A stretch of 64,000 nt of DNA from Parapedobacter lycopersici. Its GTDB lineage: Bacteria; Bacteroidota; Bacteroidia; Sphingobacteriales; Sphingobacteriaceae. Position numbers and translations under genes: made by a program. Under the pieces are notes generated by a model, which saw only the letters and a program-made list of their open reading frames with translations, did not search any database and had not been told where the DNA came from. The DNA is taken from assembly GCF_024643285.1 (NCBI RefSeq), contig NZ_JAMSLW010000004.1:370770-434769 (forward strand), given 5' to 3'. Shown one piece after another: positions 8,881 to 18,555 of the stretch (the stretch's first letter is position 1; each line of letters starts with the position of its first letter).

Positions 8881-10164
8881 TTAATAGTGGCACTTTCCAC
8901 ATTCCAGTCCGCCCAGCATGGCCGCGGTCACTTTCTCGCCTTTCTTCAGTTGCTCGTGTGCGGCAATCAGCTGCTCGTAATAAGCATTGTCGGCGTTTAC
9001 TTCGGTCCGCTGGTGGCAGTCTATACACCATTTCATCGTCAGCGGCGAGTACTGGTATACTTCTTCCATTGTGTTGATCGGACCGTGGCAGGTTTCGCAC
9101 TCCACACCGGCAACAACTACGTGCTGCGAGTGGTTAAAGTAAGCGAAGTCCGGCAGGTTATGGATCCGTACCCATTCGATAGGCCGTTTGTTCGGACCAT
9201 ATTCCATCGTTTCCGGGTTGTAATCCAGGGCGCGGTAAATTTTTGCGATCTCCGGTGAAAGTTCACCATCGTATTTCTCGCTCGCCGTGATGGCCGTATG
9301 GCAGTTCATACATACGTTGGCCGAAGGAATGGATGCGTTTTTCGATTTATAAGCCCCGCCATGGCAGTACGCACAATCGATCTGGTTCACCCCGGCGTGC
9401 AGCTGGTGCGAAAACTTGATCGGCTGTACCGGCTGATAACCTTCATGTACACCTACATTCCACAGGGTTTTCCAACCCGCCGAACCCAGGAATACCGCCA
9501 GCAACAGCACGGTAAAAAAGACCAGTTTCTTGTTCTTGGCCATCCGCTTAAGGGTAGCCATGTAATCTTTACCCGGCGCTTTTTCCGTCAGATCAGGGAT
9601 AATGGGCTTGCTATTTACCAGTACACGCTCCAGGGTACGGATTACCTTGTTGAGCACTAAAATAACACCGAAAGCCAGTGCAATAACAGCTACCAGCCCG
9701 ATGATCATGAAGTTGCTGGCGTCGCCGCTGGCTGCTGCCGCGCCACCTGCTCCTGCCGCGCCACCGGCTGCATCGCCGCCGGCCGCTTTTTTCCCTTCCT
9801 CTGCCTTAACGTATGCCAGGATGTTTTTGATATTGTCTTCAGAAAGCTGGGGGAAAGCCGTCATCGCCGCATTCGGGAACTGGGCATCCAGTGCCACCGC
9901 AGCAGCGTCACCCGAAGCAATCATGGCCGGCGCATTGTGAATCCACTTGAGCAGCCAGGCCTCATCGTGCCGCTCGCTTACACCCGCCAGTTCAGGCCCC
10001 AGAAACTTGCCAAAGACTTTGTGGCAAGTGGAACAGTTGGCCTTGAACAAGGTTTCGCCCTCTTTCGCATCCTGGGCCTGTAAGGTAGAAACCGCAAATA
10101 ATAATCCCAACGCAACCGAAACGGGCTTTGCAAATCTTCCAAAAAACAATGAGATATTTCTCAT
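8881..10164 (-). CDS. actA: Alternative Complex III multiheme cytochrome ActA with extra N-terminal monoheme domain
   Basis: ActA is the multiheme c-type cytochrome that receives electrons from ActB. From the ATG at 10164 the protein has a signal peptide (MRNISLFFGRFAKPVSVALG, then TLQAQ). A monoheme cytochrome c domain follows (CSTCH), then a Gly/Ala-rich linker (AAGGDAAGGAAGAGGAAAAS) and two hydrophobic segments. The last part is the pentaheme domain with CAYCH, CMNCH, CETCH, CIDCH and CGKCH. Six CxxCH motifs are therefore present, one more than the five of the pentaheme core. A longer reading frame reaches 10248, but the signal peptide argues for 10164. This is the first gene of the operon. 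Confidence 0.93.
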   Translation of the reverse strand: MRNISLFFGRFAKPVSVALGLLFAVSTLQAQDAKEGETLFKANCSTCHKVFGKFLGPELAGVSERHDEAWLLKWIHNAPAMIASGDAAAVALDAQFPNAAMTAFPQLSEDNIKNILAYVKAEEGKKAAGGDAAGGAAGAGGAAAASGDASNFMIIGLVAVIALAFGVILVLNKVIRTLERVLVNSKPIIPDLTEKAPGKDYMATLKRMAKNKKLVFFTVLLLAVFLGSAGWKTLWNVGVHEGYQPVQPIKFSHQLHAGVNQIDCAYCHGGAYKSKNASIPSANVCMNCHTAITASEKYDGELSPEIAKIYRALDYNPETMEYGPNKRPIEWVRIHNLPDFAYFNHSQHVVVAGVECETCHGPINTMEEVYQYSPLTMKWCIDCHQRTEVNADNAYYEQLIAAHEQLKKGEKVTAAMLGGLECGKCHY

Positions 10165-10247
10165 ATTGAGCACTTTATACTGTTTATGATGAATATAAAA
10201 GTTTGGGTTATCTGTGTGAATGGATTTACCCTTTTTTATTATTGCCA

Positions 10248-10255
10248 CAAAAGTA
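10248..10255 (-). promoter_or_regulatory. Probable -7 element of the act-cox operon promoter
   Basis: On the minus strand this reads TACTTTTG, a full match to the Bacteroidota -7 consensus TAnnTTTG, about 85 bp before the actA start. I could not find a clear -33 TTTG at the right spacing, so the assignment is moderate. Confidence 0.5.
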
Positions 10256-10663
10256 TAACTTATTGCTGTATCGATGACACTTTGATGACCTAATTTAATA
10301 ATTTATAATCGTTCTAAATTGATCAAAAACGAAGATTTAAGCACATATAGCGTAATTTCTTTGAAAAAGTCATTCGATGCAAGTGGCCGATTTTGGTTCG
10401 TACATTTTGATTTTTCAATCGAATTGTTTAGTATCTGAAAACCGCGTTAAAGATACCTGGTTCACCGCCCGATAGACATCCCCGTATCCCCTGCTGCGGT
10501 CACCCGCGAGCCCCGGAGATGTGCCCATCTAAAACTTTTTTTCCTTTTTTTCGTATATTCGTATGGGAACTGTCCCGTTTATTTCCGCGGACGGCACCGG
10601 GTATTCCAGCAATGCCGGGCCCGCGGGTGGTTAACCCGCCGGCCGGGATAGCGAATAACGCCA
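10256..10663. other. Intergenic region between actA and msrB
   Basis: This 408-bp stretch separates the divergent act operon and msrB. The half next to actA is AT-rich and presumably holds act regulatory sequence. The half next to msrB is GC-rich, with T-runs around 10532-10555 and a small hairpin GCGGGT-GGTTA-ACCCGC just upstream of msrB. I see no convincing coding region or known RNA family. Confidence 0.5.
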
Positions 10664-11047
10664 ATGCATGTCAATATGGGCACGAACAAACATAATGAAT
10701 TAACCCCCGAAGAGGAGTACATCCTGGTGCATAAGGGCACTGAAAGGCCGTTTACAGGGGAGTTATTGCACAACAAGGCCAAGGGCACCTATGTCTGCAA
10801 ACGCTGCGGTGAGCCGCTCTACCGTTCGGAAGATAAATTTGAATCGCATTGCGGGTGGCCCAGTTTTGACGACGAGATTGCCCATGCGGTCAGGCGCATA
10901 CCCGATGCAGACGGCCGCCGGACGGAAATCGTATGTGCCAATTGCGGCGGGCACCTGGGCCATGTCTTCTTTGGCGAGCAGTTCACGGCCAAGAACACGC
11001 GGCATTGCGTCAATTCCCTGTCCATGAAATTCATCCCCGAAGTATAA
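10664..11047 (+). CDS. msrB: Peptide-methionine (R)-S-oxide reductase
   Basis: MsrB reduces methionine-R-sulfoxide in oxidised proteins. The 127-residue product has the two structural zinc CxxC pairs (CKRC and CANC), the GWPSF segment, GGHLGHVF, and the catalytic Cys in RHCVNSLSMKF near the C-terminus. There is no signal peptide, so it is a cytoplasmic single-domain MsrB. Starts at 10664 and 10676 (MGTNKHNEL) are both possible. It converges on the lacI-type gene, from which only 15 bp separate it. Confidence 0.95.
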   Translation: MHVNMGTNKHNELTPEEEYILVHKGTERPFTGELLHNKAKGTYVCKRCGEPLYRSEDKFESHCGWPSFDDEIAHAVRRIPDADGRRTEIVCANCGGHLGHVFFGEQFTAKNTRHCVNSLSMKFIPEV

Positions 11048-11071
11048 TAACGGCGGGCCCCGTTATTTTTT
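11046..11071 (+). terminator. Intrinsic terminator of msrB
   Basis: A perfect 8-bp stem AATAACGG / CCGTTATT with a 6-base loop is followed by a T-run. It begins at the msrB stop codon and reaches over the stop codon of the convergent LacI-type gene. Confidence 0.8.
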
Positions 11072-12064
11072 CAGTGAGGACTCCCTGATCAGCAGCGACG
11101 AGGGAAGCATCACCTGTTTCAATGCCCGTTCTTTACCATCGAGCTGGTTCAGCAGGATATTGATCAGTTCGTCTGCAATGGCCTCGATGGGTTGTGATAC
11201 CGCGGTGATGGTCGGTGAAAACAACTTGAACAGCGTGTGGTCGTCATAGGAAACAACGGCGGGCATCGGTATGTCAAGCTGCTTGATGGCCTTTAGCCCC
11301 GAGATGGCCAGGTAATTGGTGGCAAAGAAAACGGCATCAGGTTGTTGTTCGGCCAGAAACGACTGAAAATCTACAATCGCGGCCTGTTCGTCGTGATTAA
11401 CGTTTACCTTTTTTACATACGGCTGCAGCTTATAGGTATCGATGGCCCGCATATAACCATCCATCCGGTCGCGCATCTGGGTCTGTGAAGAGTACAGGGT
11501 TACCAATGCGATACGCTTATAGCCCTGCTCAGCCAGGTGGGCAGTGGCGTCATAAGCTCCTTTTACGTTGTCCGAAACCACATAGTTGGTCTGCAGATTC
11601 GGCAAATAGCGGTCGAACAGCACCAGCGGCAGTTGGCTGCTGAGCAGCGACTGGATGGTCTCCGCTATGCCTTCAGACGGCGTGATGATGTACCCGTCGA
11701 CATGGCGGTCGCGGAAAAGCTGGACCAAAGCGATCGTCCGGTCGACGTCGTTGTCTGTGCTGCAATAAATAATCCGGTACCCCCGGCTGTAGGCCTTCGC
11801 CTCGATAAACCGGGCAATATTGGCAAAGAACGGATTGGAGATATCCTCGATAACCAGCCCGATGATTTTCGTTTTCCCCGTGCGCAGGCTTTTAGCCAAT
11901 TCGTTGGGTTTATAACCGACTTTTTTCACGTGATCCAGCACCCGCTTCGTCAGTCCCTCACTGATCCGTTTTTCCTTGGCCTTGCCGTTGAGAATAAACG
12001 ACACGGTGGTTACGGATATCCCCAAATCTTTCGCAATGTCACTGATGAGTATTTTTTTCTTCAT
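11063..12064 (-). CDS. LacI/GalR-family transcriptional regulator
   Basis: This is a 333-residue sugar-responsive DNA-binding regulator. The N-terminal helix-turn-helix is typical (ISDIAKDLGISVTTVSFILN), followed by the hinge helix region (GYKPNELAKSLRTGKTKIIG) and a periplasmic-binding-protein-like effector domain (VIEDISNPFFANIARFIEAKA onward). It is transcribed divergently from the GH92 mannosidase. A near-perfect CG-centred palindrome lies between them, so it very likely controls the mannosidase and perhaps itself. The effector is not visible in the sequence; a mannose-containing sugar is a reasonable guess from the neighbour. Confidence 0.93.
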   Translation of the reverse strand: MKKKILISDIAKDLGISVTTVSFILNGKAKEKRISEGLTKRVLDHVKKVGYKPNELAKSLRTGKTKIIGLVIEDISNPFFANIARFIEAKAYSRGYRIIYCSTDNDVDRTIALVQLFRDRHVDGYIITPSEGIAETIQSLLSSQLPLVLFDRYLPNLQTNYVVSDNVKGAYDATAHLAEQGYKRIALVTLYSSQTQMRDRMDGYMRAIDTYKLQPYVKKVNVNHDEQAAIVDFQSFLAEQQPDAVFFATNYLAISGLKAIKQLDIPMPAVVSYDDHTLFKLFSPTITAVSQPIEAIADELINILLNQLDGKERALKQVMLPSSLLIRESSLKK

Positions 12065-12180
12065 ATTTGCTATTGATGCCGGTTAATTTCACTGTTGCTT
12101 TTTACCTGATTTCCCTTTCCCAAAACAGGCATTATACCCCTGCCGCCTCCCTCACATCACTATCCCTTTTAGCAGAAAAA

Positions 12181-12196
12181 TGCTTAACGTTTAGCA
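12181..12196. promoter_or_regulatory. LacI-type operator
   Basis: TGCTTAACGTTTAGCA is a 16-bp palindrome with a single mismatched pair and the central CG typical of LacI/GalR-family operators. It lies between the divergent LacI-type gene and the GH92 gene, 140 bp upstream of the latter. Confidence 0.75.
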
Positions 12197-12320
12197 CATC
12201 GGCAAACGTAGGCAATAAATTGAATTTATCCGCAAAATTTCAGCAAACATTTTCACTTATCGTAAATAATCCGTTAGTTTTACCAAAAAAGTATTGCTAA
12301 CTTTATTTGGAACCAATTTT

Positions 12321-14561
12321 ATGCTAATACGTTTAAGCGCCTGTATTTTGCTTTCCATCGCTTCGATATACTCCCGGGCACAGTCGCCACTGGCTTCCTA
12401 TGTCGATCCGTTTATCGGCACGGGCGGTCACGGACACACCTTTCCCGGCGCCACCGTTCCCTTCGGGATGGTACAGTTAAGTCCGGACAACGGACGGCAG
12501 GGATGGGACTGGTGCAGCGGCTACCACTACAGCGATAGCCTGATTGCCGGCTTCAGCCATACCCACCTAAGCGGAACGGGGATTGGCGACTGGCTCGATA
12601 TTTCCGTGATGCCGCTGACCACGCCACTGGCCGATACGGCCGCTCCGCCGAGAATACCGTTCAGCCATGCGGATGAGGGGGCTTCGCCGGGGTATTATCA
12701 CGTTACGCTTGGCAACGGGGTCAAAGCAGAGCTCACCGCAACCGCGCGCTGCGGATATCACCGGTATACTTTTCCACAGGGAAGCGCTCCCACGCTCCGC
12801 TTCGACCTGGGTTTCCATGTCAATTGGGATACTCCCACGGAAACGCACATAACCATTCTCAACGACAGCACACTGGTAGGCTATCGTTATTCCACTGGCT
12901 GGGCCCAGGCACAGCGTATCTATTTCGCGGCGCGGACGTCCAAACCGTTCACCGGAACGATCCTGCACGACGGGCAGACGGCATCGGACATGACTGACAT
13001 GGTAGAAACGTATGACAAAGGAGCGGGTGTGGCTGCACAGCTGCTGTTCGATCCTGTCACTACCGAAGCCATTGAGCTCAAGGTAGCGTTGTCCACCACC
13101 AGTTACGACAAGGCGCTCGACGAGCTGGATGCCCGGCCGCAGGAGGATTTTGCCACCGCACACCGTGTCGCGGAGGACCTGTGGGAACAGGAACTGCGGA
13201 AAGTCACCGTTAAAACGGATGACGACTCGCTAAAACGGGTGTTCTACACCGCTCTGTACCACACGGCCCTTGCACCTACCCTGTATGCCGATGCCGATGG
13301 TGAATACCAGAATGCACTCGGCGACGTGCATACGATGCCGGACGGCGCGCAGCGGTACACCCTCTTTTCCCTGTGGGATACGTTCCGCGCGCTGAACCCG
13401 CTGTTTACCCTCACCCAGCCCGGCCGGTATACTGACATCCTGAACAGCATGCTTGCCTTTCATGATGAAAACGGGCTGTTGCCGGTGTGGGACCTCAGCA
13501 CCTGGGAGACGAATACGATGACCGGATACCACGCCATCCCCGTACTGGCCGATGCCATCCTGAAAGACTGGCCGGGACTGGATGCGGAGCGGGCTTACCG
13601 GGCCATGATCCGCAGTGCGCACCAGGACATACGTGGCGTACCGGATTACATCGAATACGGCTACCTGCCACAGGATAAAGCCGGCGGCAGCGTGACGGTT
13701 ACGCTGGAATATGCATTTGACGATTGGTGTATCGCCCAGGTAGCCAAAAAACTGGGGAAGCATGCCGACTATGCCACTTTTATGGATCGGTCAAAGTCCT
13801 ACACCCGGCTTTTCGATCCGGGAACCGGTTTCATGCGTGCAAAAACCAGCGATGGCAGCTTCGTGGAACCATTCGACCCTTTCTGGTCTGAACATAATTT
13901 TGACAAGAGCCAATACATCGAAGGGAATGCCTGGCAGCATACCTTCTTTGTGCCGCATGACATCCGCGGGCTGGCGGGCCTTTACGGCGGAAATGAAGCA
14001 TTGGTCCGTAAGCTCGACGAACTGTTTGCCGCACCTTCAGCGATGCGGGGTGAAAACATATCGCCCGATGTAAGCGGTTTTATCGGACAGTATGCACATG
14101 GAAATGAACCCAGCCACCATATTGCATATATGTATACCTACCTGGGCGAGCCGTGGAAGACGCAGGAAAAGGTACGTCTCGTGCTTGATTCGATGTACCA
14201 TGCCCGCCCCGACGGCTATGCAGGCAATGAAGATGCGGGACAGATGAGCGCATGGGCCGTCTGGAGCATAGCGGGCCTCTATCCGGTAAATCCCGCCAGC
14301 GGCGAGTATGTATTCGGCAGTCCGGCTGTCGATGAAACTACTTTCGCCCTGGCCGGAGGCCGTACGTTCACCGTACGCGCACTGAATAACAGCAGCGAAA
14401 ACCGGTACATCCAGTCGGCGACGCTCAACGGTGAATCTTATGAAAAGGCCTATATCCGGCATGAGGATCTGGTGAAGGGAGGGGAACTGGTGTTAGAAAT
14501 GGGTGCAAAACCCAGTAAACGTTTCGGACGGAAGCCGGAAACCTGGCCCGGGGGACTGTAA
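12321..14561 (+). CDS. GH92 family alpha-mannosidase (probably alpha-1,2-type), secreted
   Basis: GH92 enzymes are calcium-dependent exo-alpha-mannosidases that trim mannose from N-glycans and yeast mannan. The product has a signal peptide (MLIRLSACILLSIASIYS, then RAQ). The family-typical start of the mature protein follows (YVDPFIGTGGHGHTFPGATVPFG, LSPDNGRQGWDWCSGYHYSD, GFSHTHLSGTG). The catalytic C-terminal half has SLWDTFRALNPL, GNAWQHTFFVPHD, and the GNEPSHHIAYMY and GNEDAGQMSAW segments, where the active-site Glu/Asp residues of the family lie. The upstream ATG at 12294 adds nine residues; 12321 places the signal peptide at the start. Alpha-1,2 specificity cannot be proved from sequence. 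Control by the divergent LacI-type gene is likely. Confidence 0.93.
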   Translation: MLIRLSACILLSIASIYSRAQSPLASYVDPFIGTGGHGHTFPGATVPFGMVQLSPDNGRQGWDWCSGYHYSDSLIAGFSHTHLSGTGIGDWLDISVMPLTTPLADTAAPPRIPFSHADEGASPGYYHVTLGNGVKAELTATARCGYHRYTFPQGSAPTLRFDLGFHVNWDTPTETHITILNDSTLVGYRYSTGWAQAQRIYFAARTSKPFTGTILHDGQTASDMTDMVETYDKGAGVAAQLLFDPVTTEAIELKVALSTTSYDKALDELDARPQEDFATAHRVAEDLWEQELRKVTVKTDDDSLKRVFYTALYHTALAPTLYADADGEYQNALGDVHTMPDGAQRYTLFSLWDTFRALNPLFTLTQPGRYTDILNSMLAFHDENGLLPVWDLSTWETNTMTGYHAIPVLADAILKDWPGLDAERAYRAMIRSAHQDIRGVPDYIEYGYLPQDKAGGSVTVTLEYAFDDWCIAQVAKKLGKHADYATFMDRSKSYTRLFDPGTGFMRAKTSDGSFVEPFDPFWSEHNFDKSQYIEGNAWQHTFFVPHDIRGLAGLYGGNEALVRKLDELFAAPSAMRGENISPDVSGFIGQYAHGNEPSHHIAYMYTYLGEPWKTQEKVRLVLDSMYHARPDGYAGNEDAGQMSAWAVWSIAGLYPVNPASGEYVFGSPAVDETTFALAGGRTFTVRALNNSSENRYIQSATLNGESYEKAYIRHEDLVKGGELVLEMGAKPSKRFGRKPETWPGGL

Positions 14562-14565
14562 AACA

Positions 14566-14598
14566 AAAGAGCCGGACATCATGGATGTCCGGCTCTTT
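14566..14598. terminator. Bidirectional terminator between GH92 gene and pnp
   Basis: A perfect 15-bp inverted repeat (AAAGAGCCGGACATC and its complement) with a 3-base loop sits between the convergent genes. A-rich and T-rich ends make it usable in both directions. Confidence 0.85.
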
Positions 14599-14619
14599 AT
14601 ATGCGGTAACAGTGCGTGC

Positions 14620-16752
14620 TTACGCCTCGTTCTTCTCGGGGCGCGGAATCAGCGCCTTACGGGAGAGCTTCAGCTTGCCCTGTTTATCAATATCCAGCAA
14701 CTTCACTTTCACGATATCGCCCACATTAAAGATACCGTCCATGGTCTCAAACCGTTTCCAGTCGATTTCCGAGATGTGGAGTAACCCATCCTTACCGGGG
14801 ATGATCTCAACAAATGCACCGAAAGGCATAATGGATTTGACCTTTCCTTCGTATACCTCACCTACCTCAGGTTTGGCCGCAATGGCCTTGATGCGCCTTA
14901 CCGCATCATCGATTGCCGATTTGTTATCGGCAAACACCTGCACAACGCCTTTGCCGTCGATTTCCTCGATGGCAATTGTTGCACCGGTTTCCCGTTGCAT
15001 TTCCTGAATAATCTTGCCACCCGGTCCGATCACCGCACCGATATATTCTTTGTCTATGCTGAAGCTAACAATACGCGGTGCGTGCGGTTTGTAGTCCGCG
15101 CGCGGCGCAGCAATGGTTTTCTGCATTTCGTTGAGGATATGCAGCCGGGCTTCTTTCGCCTGTTCCAATGCCTGGGTGAGCACTTCCCATTTCAGGCCAT
15201 TGATCTTCAGGTCCATCTGGCAGGCAACGATTCCTTTTTCAGTTCCGGTTACTTTAAAGTCCATGTCGCCCAGGTGATCCTCGTCGCCCAGAATATCGCT
15301 CAGAATGGCGTATTTTCCGGTCTTTTCGTCCGTTATCAAGCCCATGGCTATACCCGATACCGGGGCCTTGATCTTAATACCGGCATCCATCAGCGCCAGG
15401 GTACCCGCACATACCGTCGCCATCGACGACGAACCGTTGGATTCCAGGATATCCGAAACCACCCGAATGGTATATGGGTTTTCGTCACCGGTAGGCAGCA
15501 CCTGTTTCAGCGAACGCATCGCCAGGTTACCATGGCCGACTTCCCGTCTGCCGGGTCCGCGGTTAGGGCGTACCTCACCCGTTGAAAATGCAGGGAAATT
15601 ATAATGCAGAAGGAACCGGTTATATCCGTGGATAAATGCGCCGTCGATCAGCTGCTCATCATCCTTGGCGCCCAGGGTTACGGAAGTGAGGGACTGTGTT
15701 TCTCCGCGGGTGAATACCGCCGATCCGTGTGCTGCGGGCAGGTAATCCACCTCGCTCCAGATGGGGCGTACCGTACGCGAATCACGGCCGTCCAGGCGAA
15801 TGCCTTCGTTTAATATCAGATTACGGACGGCATCATACTGCACGTCGTGGTAGTATTTTTTTACCAGGAACGCGGTATCTTCGTCGAGTTCTTCGCCCAG
15901 TGTCTGAACAAATTCTGCACCGATCTGTTTAAACTGCTCGCTCCGGTCGTGCTTAGCCGATGCCGTTTTGGCCACTTGGTATACCTTATCGTAGGTAGCC
16001 GCAAAAATCTGGTCACGCAGTTCGGGATTGCTTGGCTCATGGCTATATTCCCGTTTGGCTGTCTTGCCCGCTAATTGCGATAGCTCAACCTGGGCAGCCA
16101 CCTGTTTTTTAATGGTCTGGTGTGCAAATTCAATGGCTTCGACCATTTCAGCTTCGGAAATTTCCTTAGACTCGCCTTCCACCATCACAATATCCTGCGC
16201 GGTACCGGCCACAATAAATTCGAGTGTTGCCCGCTCCAGCTCGCTCAACAACGGGTTAATCACCAGCTGTCCGTCCACTTTCGCCACGCGCACTTCGGAA
16301 ATCGGTCCGTTAAAGGGGATGTCCGATACAGCAAGTGCTGCCGAAGCGGCCAATCCGGCCAGTGCATCCGGCATAATGTCTTTATCTGCGGAAATCAGGG
16401 AAATCATCACCTGGGTATCCGCATGGTAATCTTCGGGGAATAACGGGCGCAGGGCACGGTCCACTAAACGGGAAATCAATATTTCGTAATCCGATAACCG
16501 GGCCTCACGGCGTAAAAACCCTCCCGGAATCCGTCCGGTAGAAGCATACTTTTCCTGGTAATCGACGGAAAGCGGCAGAAAATCTGCTCCGGGTTTCGGC
16601 TCCTGTGCAGAAACCACTGTGGCCAATAGCATGGTATCACCCTGTTTGACCACCACCGAACCGTCGGCCTGTTTGGCCAGTTTGCCGGTGGAGATTTCGA
16701 TATGGCGTCCATTGCCGATATCGATTGTTGTTTTGATCTCGTTGTAACTCAT
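14620..16752 (-). CDS. pnp: Polyribonucleotide nucleotidyltransferase (PNPase)
   Basis: PNPase is a trimeric 3'-5' phosphorolytic exoribonuclease of the RNA degradosome. The protein has two RNase PH domains, with [30 protein letters not shown] early and [20 protein letters not shown] later. A KH domain ([20 protein letters not shown]) and an S1 domain ([32 protein letters not shown]) follow. The frame is open to an ATG at 16800, but [15 protein letters not shown] at 16752 matches the usual N-terminus. It lies downstream of rpsO, the classic rpsO-pnp order, with a terminator and its own promoter in between. Confidence 0.96.
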   Translation of the reverse strand: MSYNEIKTTIDIGNGRHIEISTGKLAKQADGSVVVKQGDTMLLATVVSAQEPKPGADFLPLSVDYQEKYASTGRIPGGFLRREARLSDYEILISRLVDRALRPLFPEDYHADTQVMISLISADKDIMPDALAGLAASAALAVSDIPFNGPISEVRVAKVDGQLVINPLLSELERATLEFIVAGTAQDIVMVEGESKEISEAEMVEAIEFAHQTIKKQVAAQVELSQLAGKTAKREYSHEPSNPELRDQIFAATYDKVYQVAKTASAKHDRSEQFKQIGAEFVQTLGEELDEDTAFLVKKYYHDVQYDAVRNLILNEGIRLDGRDSRTVRPIWSEVDYLPAAHGSAVFTRGETQSLTSVTLGAKDDEQLIDGAFIHGYNRFLLHYNFPAFSTGEVRPNRGPGRREVGHGNLAMRSLKQVLPTGDENPYTIRVVSDILESNGSSSMATVCAGTLALMDAGIKIKAPVSGIAMGLITDEKTGKYAILSDILGDEDHLGDMDFKVTGTEKGIVACQMDLKINGLKWEVLTQALEQAKEARLHILNEMQKTIAAPRADYKPHAPRIVSFSIDKEYIGAVIGPGGKIIQEMQRETGATIAIEEIDGKGVVQVFADNKSAIDDAVRRIKAIAAKPEVGEVYEGKVKSIMPFGAFVEIIPGKDGLLHISEIDWKRFETMDGIFNVGDIVKVKLLDIDKQGKLKLSRKALIPRPEKNEA

Positions 16753-16827
16753 CTGTTGTTTCAAATTCGGTGCACTGTTCGTCTTCAGGCAGTACACCAT
16801 GGATATATTAGACTTTTTATTTGCTCA

Positions 16828-16835
16828 CAAACATA
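16828..16835 (-). promoter_or_regulatory. Probable -7 element of the pnp promoter
   Basis: The minus strand reads TATGTTTG, matching TAnnTTTG, 76 bp before the pnp start and downstream of the rpsO terminator. No clear -33 element is seen. Confidence 0.5.
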
Positions 16836-16916
16836 ACTAAATTGGCATTTATCTACAGTATATAAAATGCAAATTAGTCCATCCTTCATACGGCAGCTGA
16901 AACCAGCACCCCATGA

Positions 16917-16962
16917 CTAAAAAAATAAAAAACCACTCACCCGCTGAACGGCGGACGAATGG
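16917..16962 (-). terminator. Intrinsic terminator of rpsO
   Basis: On the minus strand a stem of about 12 bp with G-U pairs (CCATTCGTCCGC / GCGGGTGAGTGG) is followed by a run of T and A (TTTTTTATTTTTTT), starting about 25 bp after the rpsO stop. Confidence 0.75.
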
Positions 16963-16987
16963 CTTTATTGAAAATGTTAACTGAAAG

Positions 16988-17266
16988 CTACTTGATGATA
17001 TCCCTCAAGCCCAATGCCTTAATTACGGCACGGTAGCGTTCAATGTCCTTGTTGTAGAGGTATTTCAACAAGGCACGGCGCTTACCCACTAACTTCTGCA
17101 AAGAACGTTGTGTGGCAAAGTCTTTCCTGTTCGTTTTCAAATGCCCCGTTAAATGGGCAATCCTTTTGGTGAATAAAGCCACCTGACCTTCCGCGGAACC
17201 AGTATTTGTTGCGCCTCCGGCAAATTCGGCGAAGATATCCGCCTTGTACTCTTTACTTAAATACAT
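16988..17266 (-). CDS. rpsO: 30S ribosomal protein S15
   Basis: S15 binds 16S rRNA early in small-subunit assembly. The 92-residue product matches the family: GSAEGQVALFTKRIAHLTGHL, the TNRKDFATQRSLQKLVGKRR segment that contacts rRNA, and LLKYLYNKDIERYRAVIKALGLRDIIK at the C-terminus. Length is normal. It has its own promoter and terminator and precedes pnp on the same strand. Confidence 0.97.
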   Translation of the reverse strand: MYLSKEYKADIFAEFAGGATNTGSAEGQVALFTKRIAHLTGHLKTNRKDFATQRSLQKLVGKRRALLKYLYNKDIERYRAVIKALGLRDIIK

Positions 17267-17311
17267 TGCTGTGAATAATATTAAAGCGTTAAAAAATTAA
17301 TTAATTGGCTG

Positions 17312-17343
17312 CAAAGGTACGCCAATTTTTAATAGCCTCCAAA
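17312..17343 (-). promoter_or_regulatory. Promoter of rpsO (Bacteroidota type)
   Basis: On the minus strand the sequence has TTTG, a 20-bp spacer, then TACCTTTG, a close match to the Bacteroidota promoter pattern. The -7 element is 46 bp before the rpsO start. The upstream edge touches the stop codon of the NagX-like gene. Confidence 0.75.
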
Positions 17344-18555
17344 TCACACCTTCACGTATATTTTCTTCTGATCCATCACGTAGCAGATTGCCCAGCAAAC
17401 CCCGACAAAAACGAGGGCATAGCAAAGCGATCCGATTTCCGGCGGCCCCGGTACATGGGCACAGACGTTGGTATAAAACCAGCCGAGCGGTGTGGTATAC
17501 AGGGTTTCCCCGGCCTCATTCACACCCGTGCTGATGCGGAACAGCCCCAGCAACCGCGGCAGCAGGCCACTGAGCACAAAAATAAACAATGGATTTTTAC
17601 CAAAAACGTCAAAGAAGCGGGTAAGCCCGTTACGCACATTCAGCACTTCGATATACCAGATCATCACGCCGATGGCAAACAGCGCCAGTCCGGTAGTATA
17701 CAGCACATAGGAACTCGTCCATATTTTCTTGTTGATGGGAAATCCAAGTCCCCAGCACAGACCCACCACATACAATAGCACTGCCATCACCAACAGACCG
17801 CCCAGCATCCGGTAAATAGACCCATCCCGGTTAGGCAACCTTGGCCACAGCCAGGATACTTCTCCCTTTTCCCTGATGTAGCGACCGGTCAGGTAACCGA
17901 ATATGACCTGCACAATGGAGGGCAGGGTACTCATTAATCCCTCGGGTTCAAACGGCACCCCTTCACCCCGGTACAGGTGGGCAACACCGATTACCCACTG
18001 GTCAATGGCATTGCCGAACCAGCCCTGTAAACTGTAGGGATCTGCCCCCCCGAATACCGCACACAATACCCAGTAGAGCAGCAGCAGCAAGGCGGAAACA
18101 ACAATAACGGATTTCTCCTTCAGGTAATAGACGATGATGGATGCGAAGCAATAGGCCAGCGCAATACGCTGCAGCACCCCAAGGATACGGATACCCCGCT
18201 CGGGATCTTCCGGATTAACCCAGTGCTTAAACGCCAGTGCATCGCCATCCCATTGCACAAACGGCCACCAGTTGATAAACAGCCCGATCAGAAAGATCAG
18301 CGCCGTCCGCTTCAACACTTTTTTCCAGAAGACCGCATCACCGGCTTCGCGGAGGCGGGGCATTACGAAAGCCATGGCATTGCCCACCGCAAAGAGAAAG
18401 AAAGGGAACACCAGGTCCGTGGGTGTCGCGCCATGCCATGCCGCATGCTCCAGCGGGGAAAAGATGTGTGACCAAGTACCCGGGTTGTTTACCAATATCA
18501 TGAGTGCCACCGTGGCGCCCCGGAAGACATCAAGGGAATAATACCGTTGGTTCAT
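17344..18555 (-). CDS. NagX/HGSNAT-like membrane acyltransferase (DUF5009, COG4299)
   Basis: Members of this family include human heparan-alpha-glucosaminide N-acetyltransferase and bacterial NagX, which moves an acetyl group across the membrane onto glucosamine-type sugars. The 403-residue product has about ten to eleven membrane segments. It shows the family's N-terminal signature (YYSLDVFRGATVALMILVNN, TWSHIFSPLEHAAWHG, TDLVFPFFLFAVGNAM). The His of AAWHG is the likely catalytic region by comparison with the family. In Bacteroidota such genes often belong to amino-sugar or glycosaminoglycan use, but this one stands alone. Substrate unknown. Confidence 0.85.
   Translation of the reverse strand: MNQRYYSLDVFRGATVALMILVNNPGTWSHIFSPLEHAAWHGATPTDLVFPFFLFAVGNAMAFVMPRLREAGDAVFWKKVLKRTALIFLIGLFINWWPFVQWDGDALAFKHWVNPEDPERGIRILGVLQRIALAYCFASIIVYYLKEKSVIVVSALLLLLYWVLCAVFGGADPYSLQGWFGNAIDQWVIGVAHLYRGEGVPFEPEGLMSTLPSIVQVIFGYLTGRYIREKGEVSWLWPRLPNRDGSIYRMLGGLLVMAVLLYVVGLCWGLGFPINKKIWTSSYVLYTTGLALFAIGVMIWYIEVLNVRNGLTRFFDVFGKNPLFIFVLSGLLPRLLGLFRISTGVNEAGETLYTTPLGWFYTNVCAHVPGPPEIGSLCYALVFVGVCWAICYVMDQKKIYVKV

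Noticed and set aside
16808..16820. TAGACTTTTTAT in the pnp promoter as a further copy of the shared operator
   Set aside because: Only the right half is present; the TACTA half at the fixed spacing is missing.
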